Shown here: positions 1 to 6,554 of the stretch, piece by piece | How positions within the stretch are numbered: the first letter of the stretch is position 1 | How the letters are laid out: each line of letters begins with the position of its first letter | NCBI GenBank assembly: GCA_042091035.1 | Contig: JBELIG010000183.1 | Location: 1-6,554 of the forward strand | DNA: 6,554 nt | Source of the DNA: AM-2324 sp042091035 | Lineage (GTDB): Bacteria; Bacteroidota; Bacteroidia; Chitinophagales; Saprospiraceae | Direction of reading: 5' to 3' | Made by a program: the position numbers and the translations under genes | Notes under the pieces: generated by a model | Told to the model about the DNA's origin: nothing | Seen by the model: only the letters and a program-made list of their open reading frames with translations | The model's database searches: none

Positions 1-21
1 CACTTAAAAAAACTAATTATT

Positions 22-53
22 TTGTTATTTCGTTACTCTGTTGACTATCTTAT
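22..53 (+). promoter_or_regulatory. Weak candidate promoter for the secreted-protein/ribE pair
   Basis: Primary Bacteroidota promoters typically have a TTTG-like -33 element and a TAnnTTTG-like -7 element about 20 bases apart. Here TTTG at 21-24 is followed, 21 bases later, by TATCTTAT at 46-53, which matches TA..TT but not the last two consensus positions. A sigma70-like reading would use TTGTTA at 22-27 and TATCTT at 46-51. Either would start transcription roughly 40 bases before the ATG at 101. The match is poor, and an AT-rich leader yields such matches by chance. The real promoter may lie upstream of the window. Confidence 0.2.
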
Positions 54-66
54 GATAGTGTTCAAC
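40..66. repeat. Imperfect inverted repeat in the leader of the secreted-protein gene
   Basis: GTTGA (40-44) and CTATC (45-49) are mirrored by GATAG (54-58) and TCAAC (62-66). This gives a potential 10-bp stem with a 4-base loop (50-53) and a 3-base bulge (59-61). No T-run follows, so it is not a typical intrinsic terminator for an upstream gene. It overlaps the weak promoter candidate and ends 34 bases before the ATG. It could be an operator-like dyad, a 5' UTR hairpin, or chance. Confidence 0.4.
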
Positions 67-100
67 ATGTTCCAGCTTCCCACAAATTAAATTTCAAAGT

Positions 101-2848
101 ATGCCAAAGAAGAACATACACTTTTTATTTTTCTTCATTTTCATGACTACTCCCCTATGGCTCCATGCTACTCACAATAGAGCTGGAGAGATTTCTGTCT
201 CACCGATTGGGGAATGTACTGATTTTAGTGTGCAGGCCATTATCACAACATACACTAAAGAATCCAGCCAAGCTGCTGATAGAGATTCTTTGGAAATCTG
301 CTGGGGAGATGGCACCTGTGAAATGGTGATGCGTTCGAATGGACCAGGTAACGATGGTGAAGGTTTAGGGAACGATACTAAAAAGAACCTTTACATCGCT
401 ACCCATACCTATACAGCAAGTGGGACCTATACTATTTCAATGACCGATCCCAACAGAAATGGAGGCATTCTGAACGTCAATGCCCCCAATTCTGATACTG
501 TACCTTTTCATATTCAGACCAGTTATACTTTTTTAAATTGTCAATTCGACGGGCCTAATAGCACACCTACGCTTTTACAGCCTCCTATAGATGTAGGTTG
601 TGTTGGACAGCCATTTATTCACAACCCTAATCCAGTAGATCCAGATGGAGATAGCTTATCCTTTGAAATGATTACGCCATTACAGAGTATTCATACTGAA
701 GTTCCAAATTATCAATATCCAAATTTCATTGGTCCTGGACCAGGTAATATATACACTCTAGATCCTATTACTGGTGATTTCTTGTGGACTGCTCCGCAAA
801 TAGCTGGAGAATATAATATAGCCATGATCATAATATCGTGGCGGGACGGTGAGCCTATTGACACTATGGTTCGGGATATGCAAATACTAATAGAAAATTG
901 TAATGACAATCAACCTCCGACAATAGATACTGAAGATTATATCTGCGTAGTAGCTGGCCAGACACTATCTGTCGATGTTTTTGCTGATGACCCCAATCCT
1001 GGTGACAATGTATTACTCACTGCCCTAGGAGGACCTTTAGAAGCAAATTTCTTTGGTAATGCAAACTTTGATGCACCATTAAATTATACTTCGCCGATTG
1101 TAGAAGGCACCTTCGAATGGAACACGCTCTGTGAACATATCAGCGACCAACCTTATTTCATAGTTTTTAAGGCATTAGATGATAATGGAAGTGCTGGACT
1201 TGCGAATCTTAAGACCCTTCGGATAAAGGTAGTTGGGCCAGCACCAGAAAATGTAGAAACAGAATCAATTAATAACACCATCCGTGTCACTTGGGATTTG
1301 CCCTACATCTGTGAGGATGCAGAAGATGATTACTTTTATGGGTTTAGTGTGTGGAGAAAGATAGGTTCAAATCAATTTCAAATTGACACCTGTGAAACAG
1401 GTTTAGATGGTAAAGGATATGAACGCGTAATTGGAATCACCAATGAAGCAGAAAATGGTAAATACATTTATATTGATGATGATGTAGATCAGGGAAAAAC
1501 ATATTGCTACAGGGTAATTGCAAATTTTGCAAAACTAACAAATACCAATTTCCCTCAACCCTACAACTTGGTTGAAAGCTTACCATCTAATGAAAGCTGT
1601 GTGCAATTAAATCGAGATGTTCCACTTATGACAAACGTAGATGTTAGTAATACTGATCTTACTTCCGGAACTATATTTGTTCGATGGACACGACCTGTAG
1701 CCGAAGACCTGGATACACTTCTGAATCCAGGACCTTATACCTACGAATTACTAATGGCAGAAGGTATTGATGGTACAGACTTTTTCCCTACAGGGTTCTC
1801 AGCAACTGCAAATACTTATTCGGAAGCTATAGATACATTCACTACAGTTGAGAATCTTAACACAGCAAGTGAATCTTATCGCTTTAAAGTTGACTTTTTT
1901 ACTAGTGGAAATACATCGGAAGCATTTGGATCGTCTAATGAAGCATCTTCAGTTTTCCTTTCGATTCAGCCTAATGACGAATCAAATCTTTTAAACTGGG
2001 ACTTCGATGTTCCTTGGGATAACATCGAGTTTACCGTATTCAAAGAAAACGCACTCGGATTATTTGATAGTATTGCAACAACGGAAGTACCAAGTTTCCT
2101 TGAAGAAGATCTTGTTAATGGAAGAAATTATTGTTATTTCATTCGTGCAACAGGGGATTATGGCGTTGAGAGTATAGAGTCTTTATTAATAAATCGATCA
2201 CAAATAGCTTGTGCATCACCGATAGATCTTATAGCACCATGTCCTCCGATGCTTGAGGTAACTAACATTTGTGATGAAGCTATAAACTGTGTTGAAATAG
2301 ATCTTTTCAATCAATTGGAGTGGAATAATCCAAACTTTAGCTGTGAGGATACGGACGATGTTGTGGCCTACAATATCTATTTTAAAGATAAGGTAGATGG
2401 TGAATATGTAATTATAGAAACTATCGGGGATCCATTCGATACTTTATATCTACATACGCCTGAATTTGGTCTAGCTGGATGTTATGCGATTACCGCTATC
2501 GACTCATTTGCTAATGAAAGTACGTTCTCCAATGAAATTTGTGTGGATAATTGTCCTCGTTACGAACTTCCAAATGCCTTTACACCTAATGGCGATGGCG
2601 ATAATGATGCCTTTATTCCATACCCATATTGTTTTATTGACAGAATAGAGATACAAATTTTCAACCGTTGGGGCGAATTAGTGTTTCAATCTATGGATCC
2701 CAATATTAATTGGGATGGAACAAATCAAGCCGGGGATGAACTTCCAGTTGGAACGTACTATTATAAATGTCGTGTTTTCGAAGACAGAGTTAATGGTATT
2801 ATAGAACGAGAGGATATTCTTTCTGGCTATATAGACTTATTTAGATAA
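101..2848 (+). CDS. Secreted multidomain (PKD/Ig-like and FN3-like) protein with T9SS type B C-terminal sorting domain
   Basis: This 915-residue protein is probably exported by Sec, then carried across the outer membrane by the type IX system and attached to or released from the surface. Its specific function is unknown; adhesion or a structural surface role is inference.

Residues 1-23 form a signal peptide (KK, a Phe-rich hydrophobic core, cleavage likely after LHA). The mature end THNRAGEI is typical of a large Bacteroidota surface-protein family. Residues about 31-137 are PKD-like (WGDGT 68-72, HTYTASGTYTIS 102-113). About 160-267 is Ig/cadherin-like (DPDGDSLSF 180-188), and about 271-378 is a further Ig-like module. 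About 380-503, 505-618, 620-704 and 712-815 are FN3-like. Residues 821-915 are the sorting domain (FTPNGDGDNDAF 827-838, FNRWGE 854-859, WDG 871-873, GTYYY 884-888, SGYIDLFR at the end).

There are 23 cysteines, many probably disulfide-bonded. The ATG at 101 is the only one in frame after the TAG at 56-58. There is no Shine-Dalgarno sequence, as is usual in this phylum. No catalytic domain is recognised. Confidence 0.92.
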   Translation: MPKKNIHFLFFFIFMTTPLWLHATHNRAGEISVSPIGECTDFSVQAIITTYTKESSQAADRDSLEICWGDGTCEMVMRSNGPGNDGEGLGNDTKKNLYIATHTYTASGTYTISMTDPNRNGGILNVNAPNSDTVPFHIQTSYTFLNCQFDGPNSTPTLLQPPIDVGCVGQPFIHNPNPVDPDGDSLSFEMITPLQSIHTEVPNYQYPNFIGPGPGNIYTLDPITGDFLWTAPQIAGEYNIAMIIISWRDGEPIDTMVRDMQILIENCNDNQPPTIDTEDYICVVAGQTLSVDVFADDPNPGDNVLLTALGGPLEANFFGNANFDAPLNYTSPIVEGTFEWNTLCEHISDQPYFIVFKALDDNGSAGLANLKTLRIKVVGPAPENVETESINNTIRVTWDLPYICEDAEDDYFYGFSVWRKIGSNQFQIDTCETGLDGKGYERVIGITNEAENGKYIYIDDDVDQGKTYCYRVIANFAKLTNTNFPQPYNLVESLPSNESCVQLNRDVPLMTNVDVSNTDLTSGTIFVRWTRPVAEDLDTLLNPGPYTYELLMAEGIDGTDFFPTGFSATANTYSEAIDTFTTVENLNTASESYRFKVDFFTSGNTSEAFGSSNEASSVFLSIQPNDESNLLNWDFDVPWDNIEFTVFKENALGLFDSIATTEVPSFLEEDLVNGRNYCYFIRATGDYGVESIESLLINRSQIACASPIDLIAPCPPMLEVTNICDEAINCVEIDLFNQLEWNNPNFSCEDTDDVVAYNIYFKDKVDGEYVIIETIGDPFDTLYLHTPEFGLAGCYAITAIDSFANESTFSNEICVDNCPRYELPNAFTPNGDGDNDAFIPYPYCFIDRIEIQIFNRWGELVFQSMDPNINWDGTNQAGDELPVGTYYYKCRVFEDRVNGIIEREDILSGYIDLFR

Positions 2849-2857
2849 TTACATTTT

Positions 2858-3451
2858 ATGTTTACTGGAATCATAGAATCGACTGGTACAATTACCAAGA
2901 TCGAAAAAGAAGGCACCAACGTACATTTTACGGTAAAATCGCCTATCACGAATGAATTAAAGATCGACCAAAGTCTTGCGCATGATGGCGTCTGCTTAAC
3001 AGTAGTAGCCATCGAAGGAGATGAATATGTTGTAACTGCGATCGATGAAACATTAATTCGTTCTGCCATAGGAGACCGAAAAGTAGGTGATGAGCTAAAT
3101 TTAGAACGTGCAATGATCTCCAATGGGAGACTTGACGGACATATTGTTCAAGGCCACGTTGATGCGACTGGTACTTGTGTAGGAAAAGAAAATAAAGATG
3201 GATCATGGATATTCACCTTTGAATACACATTGACTCCTGAGCATTTGCTTGTTGACAAAGGCTCTGTATGTATCAATGGAGTAAGCTTAACTGTTGTAAG
3301 CCCTGTAGAAAACAGATTCAGTGTTGCTATCATTCCTTACACGTATGAACATACCTCGTTTAAGCATATCGAAATCGGGTCAAAAATAAACCTTGAGTTT
3401 GATATCATAGGAAAGTATATGGCTAAGTATATGCAGGTGTATGCTAAATAA
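2858..3451 (+). CDS. ribE: Riboflavin synthase, alpha-type
   Basis: This cytoplasmic enzyme catalyses the last step of vitamin B2 synthesis: two 6,7-dimethyl-8-ribityllumazine molecules dismutate to riboflavin plus the pyrimidinedione precursor. The family works as a homotrimer with two similar beta-barrels per chain.

The 197 residues are of normal length. The N-terminal barrel (about 1-93) opens with the hallmark MFTGIIE and contains DGVCLTVV (43-50). The C-terminal barrel (about 94-188) opens with GHIVQGHVD (94-102) and repeats the motif as NGVSLTVV (140-147), showing the internal duplication. By alignment from memory with the E. coli enzyme, Cys46, Ser143, Thr145 and Asp182 match the active-site positions Cys48, Ser146, Thr148 and Asp185.

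The ATG fits the conserved MFTGII start exactly. It lies 9 bases after the preceding stop, so there is no room for an FMN riboswitch or a dedicated leader, and no Shine-Dalgarno sequence. Transcription probably comes from the upstream gene's promoter or one inside its 3' end. No other rib gene is in the window. Confidence 0.97.
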   Translation: MFTGIIESTGTITKIEKEGTNVHFTVKSPITNELKIDQSLAHDGVCLTVVAIEGDEYVVTAIDETLIRSAIGDRKVGDELNLERAMISNGRLDGHIVQGHVDATGTCVGKENKDGSWIFTFEYTLTPEHLLVDKGSVCINGVSLTVVSPVENRFSVAIIPYTYEHTSFKHIEIGSKINLEFDIIGKYMAKYMQVYAK

Positions 3452-3462
3452 GTTAGCGTATA
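3438..3462. repeat. Short inverted repeat spanning the ribE stop codon
   Basis: GCTAA (3443-3447) and TTAGC (3453-3457) are perfectly complementary around a 5-base loop that contains most of the TAA stop codon (3449-3451). The stem can extend outward with A-T pairs and G-T wobbles to about 10 bp (3438-3462). It precedes the strong terminator by some 20 bases. It may be a minor 3' structure or chance; no T-run follows it. Confidence 0.3.
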
Positions 3463-3483
3463 AGCTTCATTATTAATCCAAAG

Positions 3484-3521
3484 AAAAAAGGCTGAGCAGA
3501 TATCTGCTACAGCCTTTTTTT
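3484..3521. terminator. Bidirectional intrinsic terminator between ribE and rpoC
   Basis: A perfect 14-base palindrome, AGCAGATATCTGCT (3495-3508), is extended by GGCTG (3490-3494) pairing with CAGCC (3510-3514), leaving one bulged A at 3509. Outside this, six A (3484-3489) face seven T (3515-3521). On the plus strand this is a stem followed by a T-run, ending ribE transcripts 33 bases after the ribE stop. On the minus strand the A-run becomes a U-run, ending rpoC transcripts starting about 19 bases after the rpoC stop. The symmetry and the convergent flanking genes support use in both directions. Confidence 0.9.
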
Positions 3522-3539
3522 ATGATTTAAAGGATTATT

Positions 3540-6500
3540 TTATTGCTCGTAATCCTCATCGTCTTCATACATTGCTTGACGCTCTAAATAAGCTTCATGC
3601 TGTTCTTTACTTGTCACGAAAATTTCTTCGTACTTTCTGAAACCTGTACCTGCTGGTATTGGCTTACCTACGATTACATTTTCTTTAAGTCCAAGTAGAT
3701 TATCAGACTTAGCACCGATTGCCGCCGTACTTAAGACCTTAGTCGTTTCCTGGAATGATGCTGCTGAAATCCAGCTCACAGTTCCCAAAGAAGACTTAGT
3801 AATACCTTGAAGAAGTGGAACAGAAGTTGCAGCAACTGCATCTCTAAACTGAACTACTTTCTTATCATTGCGCTTCAGATATGAATTCTCTTCTCTAAGC
3901 TCCCTCAATGATACAATCTTACCAGCATAGAATGCTGTAGAATCACCTGCATCTGTAATGAACTTCTTGTCAAAGATCCAATCATTCTCATCAAGGAATG
4001 CAAGCTTCTCAACAGCCTCACGCTCTAAGAATTTTGTATCACCTGGATCAGCAATAGTAACTCTACGCATCATCTGGCGAACGATCACCTCCATATGCTT
4101 ATTGTTAATACCAATACCTTGAGAACGATATACATCTTGAACTCCATTAATCAAATACTGCTGCACTGATAATGGGCCACGGATACCTAGAAGATCTCTT
4201 GGAGCAGTAGCACCATCAGAAAGAGGTGTACCAGCTCTTACAAAGTCACCATCCTGAACTAGAATGTGCTTAGAAAGACCAATTAGATATTTACGCTTCT
4301 GAAGATCTTTTGAAAGTACAGTAACCTCGCGGTTACCACGCTTAATTTTACCGAAGCTAACAACACCATCAATTTCAGATACAACTGCAGGATTCGAAGG
4401 ATTTCGTGCTTCAAACAATTCAGTAACACGAGGAAGACCACCGGTAATATCCTGAATCTGAGACTGTTTACGTGGAATCTTAGCAATCTGCTGACCACTA
4501 ATTATTGTTCCTCCGTCACTAACAGAAAGCAATGAACCTACTGGAAGGTTGTAACTTCTAAGTTCTTCTCCTTCTTTGCTAATGATTTTGATCGTAGGAA
4601 TCTTACGCTTATTCTTAGATTCAATGATTACCTTTTGTACGTGACCTGTTTGATCATCACGCTCAGAACGGTAAGTCATACCTTCTTCGATACTCTCGAA
4701 TTGAGTAGTACCTGAGAATTCTGAAACAATCAAAGCGTTGAATGGATCCCAATCACAGATCTTGTCTCCTTTAGCAATTGTTCCACCTTCTTCAACATAT
4801 AGATTAGATCCATAAGGAATGTGGTGCGTTACAAATACTTTAGTTTCTTTTTCATTAGTGATTCTGATTTCACCTGTTCTAGAAAGAACAACATTCTTTA
4901 CAGTATCACCATCTTTATTTTCTACAGTACGAATACCGTCAAATACTAATTTACCTTCAAACTTAGATTCGATCTCTGACTCAGTTTTGGAAACTGAAGC
5001 GATACCACCCACGTGGAAGGTACGAAGTGTAAGCTGAGTACCAGGCTCTCCAATTGACTGAGCAGCAATGATACCTACAGAATCACCTAATTCCGTGATA
5101 CGTCCTGTAGCTGTATTCAAACCATAACATGTACGACAGATACCACGTCTTGCATCACAAGTAAGCACTGTACGAATAGCTACTGTTTCAATACCAATCT
5201 CCTGGATATGTTCAGCCATTTCATTAGTAATGAATTCACTCTTACCCAAAAGTTGGTCTCCATTCTCAGGATTTAGTACAGGTCTTAGTGTATAACGCCC
5301 TTTGATTCTATCAGATAGATTTTCAACAACCTTATCACCTTCAAAAAGAGTTGATGTTTCAACACCTCTAAGTGTTCCACAATCCTCTTCCATAACTACA
5401 ACATCCTGAGCAACATCTACAAGACGACGTGTTAAATAACCGGCATCGGCAGTCTTAAGTGCTGTATCGGCAAGACCTTTACGTGCACCGTGCGTTGAGA
5501 TAAAGTACTCAAGTACAGAAAGACCATCCACGAAGTTTGAAAGAATTGGATTCTCTACAATAGCACCTCCAGAGTCACCTGATTTCTTTGGCTTAGCCAT
5601 AAGACCACGAAGACCACAAAGCTGCTTAATTTGCTGCTTAGAACCACGTGCTCCTGAATCAAGCATCATATAAACAGAGTTGAAACCTTGCTTGTGTTCA
5701 GCAAGCTCTTTCATCAACACATTTGTAATATGATTATCGGCAAAAGTCCACTTATCAATAATCTGGTTGTAACGCTCTGAGTTGGTTATTAGACCCATCT
5801 CATAGTTACCCCATACTTCATCAACTTCACTTTGAGCCTTATCTAGTGTATCAAGTTTAACTGATGGCGTAATCAAATCACCCAAGTTGAATGACAGACC
5901 TCCTTTGAAGGCCCACATAAATCCTAGTTCTTTAATTTTGTCTAAGAATTCACCGGCAATTGGCAAGCTTGTACGCTTGATTATTTTACCAATAATCTTC
6001 TTAAGGTTACGCTTAGTCAATAGTTCATTGATAAACGGAAGGTGTTCAGGAACTGCCTGATTGAATAAGACACGACCACAAGTAGTATCTAAACGCTTCA
6101 TGACAAGGTTACCCTCTTCATCTTCTTGTCTAGCCCTTACATTGATCTTTGCATGCAAATCAAGCTTACGCTCATTGTACGCGATCATAACCTCTTCAGC
6201 GGAGTAGAAGTATCTACCTTCACCTTGAATCTTTACTTCTTCCGTAGAGCTTTTCTCTTTGGTGATGTAATAAAGACCAAGAATCATATCCTGAGAAGGA
6301 AGTGTAACGGGTGAACCATCTTGTGGATTCAACATATTGTGTGCAGAAAGCATCAATACCTGAGCCTCAAGAATAGCTGCATGAGATAACGGCACGTGTA
6401 CCGCCATCTGATCACCGTCAAAATCGGCATTGAAGGCACCACATACAAGCGGGTGAAGCTGAATTGCTTTACCTTCTATCAACCTTGGCTGGAAAGCCTG

Positions 6501-6554
6501 GATAGATAGTCTGTGTAGAGTTGGTGCACGGTTCAATAGTACCGGGTGACCTTT
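3540..6554 (-). CDS. rpoC: DNA-directed RNA polymerase subunit beta', C-terminal 1004 residues (5' end outside window)
   Basis: This is the large catalytic subunit of RNA polymerase. The reading frame is open to the window edge, beginning with KGHPVLLNRAPTLHR. Judging from E. coli beta' (about 1400 residues), roughly 400 N-terminal residues (clamp, first zinc site) are missing.

Fragment numbering: catalytic NADFDGDQ at 42-49, with Asp44, Asp46 and Asp48 binding the catalytic Mg2+. The bridge helix is about 344-379 (YFISTHGARKGLADTALKTA region). A zinc site is formed by Cys392, Cys466, Cys473 and Cys476. The trigger loop region is GEPGTQLTLRTFHVGG (503-517), with Arg511 and His514. An SI3-like insertion (sandwich-barrel hybrid motifs) covers about 520-700, ending before DITGGLPRVTELFEAR. 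The C-terminal core has GITKSSLG and ISAASFQETT. The last residues are an acidic tail (EDDEDYEQ).

The TTG at 6534-6536 is an internal Leu codon, not a start. The gene is intact as far as seen, presumably the last part of an rpoB-rpoC operon, with its terminator at 3484-3521. Confidence 0.99.
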   Translation of the reverse strand, partial: KGHPVLLNRAPTLHRLSIQAFQPRLIEGKAIQLHPLVCGAFNADFDGDQMAVHVPLSHAAILEAQVLMLSAHNMLNPQDGSPVTLPSQDMILGLYYITKEKSSTEEVKIQGEGRYFYSAEEVMIAYNERKLDLHAKINVRARQEDEEGNLVMKRLDTTCGRVLFNQAVPEHLPFINELLTKRNLKKIIGKIIKRTSLPIAGEFLDKIKELGFMWAFKGGLSFNLGDLITPSVKLDTLDKAQSEVDEVWGNYEMGLITNSERYNQIIDKWTFADNHITNVLMKELAEHKQGFNSVYMMLDSGARGSKQQIKQLCGLRGLMAKPKKSGDSGGAIVENPILSNFVDGLSVLEYFISTHGARKGLADTALKTADAGYLTRRLVDVAQDVVVMEEDCGTLRGVETSTLFEGDKVVENLSDRIKGRYTLRPVLNPENGDQLLGKSEFITNEMAEHIQEIGIETVAIRTVLTCDARRGICRTCYGLNTATGRITELGDSVGIIAAQSIGEPGTQLTLRTFHVGGIASVSKTESEIESKFEGKLVFDGIRTVENKDGDTVKNVVLSRTGEIRITNEKETKVFVTHHIPYGSNLYVEEGGTIAKGDKICDWDPFNALIVSEFSGTTQFESIEEGMTYRSERDDQTGHVQKVIIESKNKRKIPTIKIISKEGEELRSYNLPVGSLLSVSDGGTIISGQQIAKIPRKQSQIQDITGGLPRVTELFEARNPSNPAVVSEIDGVVSFGKIKRGNREVTVLSKDLQKRKYLIGLSKHILVQDGDFVRAGTPLSDGATAPRDLLGIRGPLSVQQYLINGVQDVYRSQGIGINNKHMEVIVRQMMRRVTIADPGDTKFLEREAVEKLAFLDENDWIFDKKFITDAGDSTAFYAGKIVSLRELREENSYLKRNDKKVVQFRDAVAATSVPLLQGITKSSLGTVSWISAASFQETTKVLSTAAIGAKSDNLLGLKENVIVGKPIPAGTGFRKYEEIFVTSKEQHEAYLERQAMYEDDEDYEQ

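Noticed and set aside
67..90. ATG at 67 as a start for the first gene or a leader peptide
   Set aside because: It is out of frame with the gene at 101 and reaches a stop at 88-90 after seven codons, with nothing to support translation.
2849..2857. FMN riboswitch or separate promoter upstream of ribE
   Set aside because: The gap is only 9 bases, and the upstream sequence is conserved sorting-domain coding sequence with no RFN-like structure that I could see.
2827..3333. Minus-strand open frames of 61-98 codons opposite ribE
   Set aside because: ribE is an unmistakable complete gene here. The opposite-strand frames have no recognisable domain or initiation signal and are antisense shadows.
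3413..3433. 9-base direct repeat AAGTATATG (3413-3421 and 3425-3433) near the end of ribE
   Set aside because: It encodes KYM-A-KYM in the C-terminal helix, in frame. Such a short repeat in AT-rich coding sequence is easily chance and does not suggest a mobile element.
4452..4994. The long insertion after the beta' trigger loop as a foreign domain or intein
   Set aside because: It aligns in layout with the SI3 region of E. coli beta' (motifs such as LPYG/IPYG, DWDP/NWDP and DITGGLPRV in the same order), so it is a normal lineage feature.
4819..6314. Plus-strand open frames of 62-72 codons (4819-5037, 6126-6314) opposite rpoC
   Set aside because: They lie wholly inside highly conserved rpoC coding sequence on the other strand and show no recognisable protein features.
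6534..6536. TTG as a possible start codon for a 998-residue protein
   Set aside because: The frame stays open to the window edge, and the preceding codons give KGHPVL, a conserved stretch of beta'. The TTG is an internal Leu codon of a truncated rpoC.

Overview
The window reads as part of the chromosome of a member of the Bacteroidota, probably a gliding-clade or Saprospiria/Cytophagia-like lineage. Three things point there. The first gene ends in a type IX secretion (T9SS) type B sorting domain, which is confined to that phylum. The genes lack Shine-Dalgarno sequences and have A/T-rich leaders. The RNA polymerase beta' sequence carries features I associate with this phylum. The finer taxonomic placement is inference.

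Layout: bases 1-100 are a short AT-rich leader with an imperfect dyad and at best a weak promoter candidate. Bases 101-2848 (+) encode a 915-residue secreted multidomain protein: signal peptide, PKD/Ig-like N-terminal domains, four fibronectin type III-like domains and a C-terminal T9SS sorting domain. After only 9 bases, 2858-3451 (+) encodes riboflavin synthase (alpha-type, 197 residues), complete and with its active-site residues visible. The 88-base gap at 3452-3539 holds a strong symmetrical hairpin flanked by A and T runs, which should terminate transcription from both sides. Bases 3540-6554 (-) hold the last 1004 codons of rpoC (RNA polymerase beta'), convergent with ribE and truncated by the window edge at its 5' end.

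The genes do not form one pathway. The plus-strand pair is tightly spaced and probably co-transcribed, although a cell-surface/secreted protein and a vitamin B2 enzyme have no obvious functional link. rpoC belongs to a separate unit entering from the right, presumably rpoB-rpoC. The two units meet tail to tail at the shared terminator.

I looked for a novel system and do not see one. There is no mobile element, CRISPR array, RNA gene or unexplained long non-coding stretch. The items worth a second look are small: the odd gene pairing, repeated acidic Cys-containing motifs in the secreted protein, the dyads, and lineage differences in beta'.
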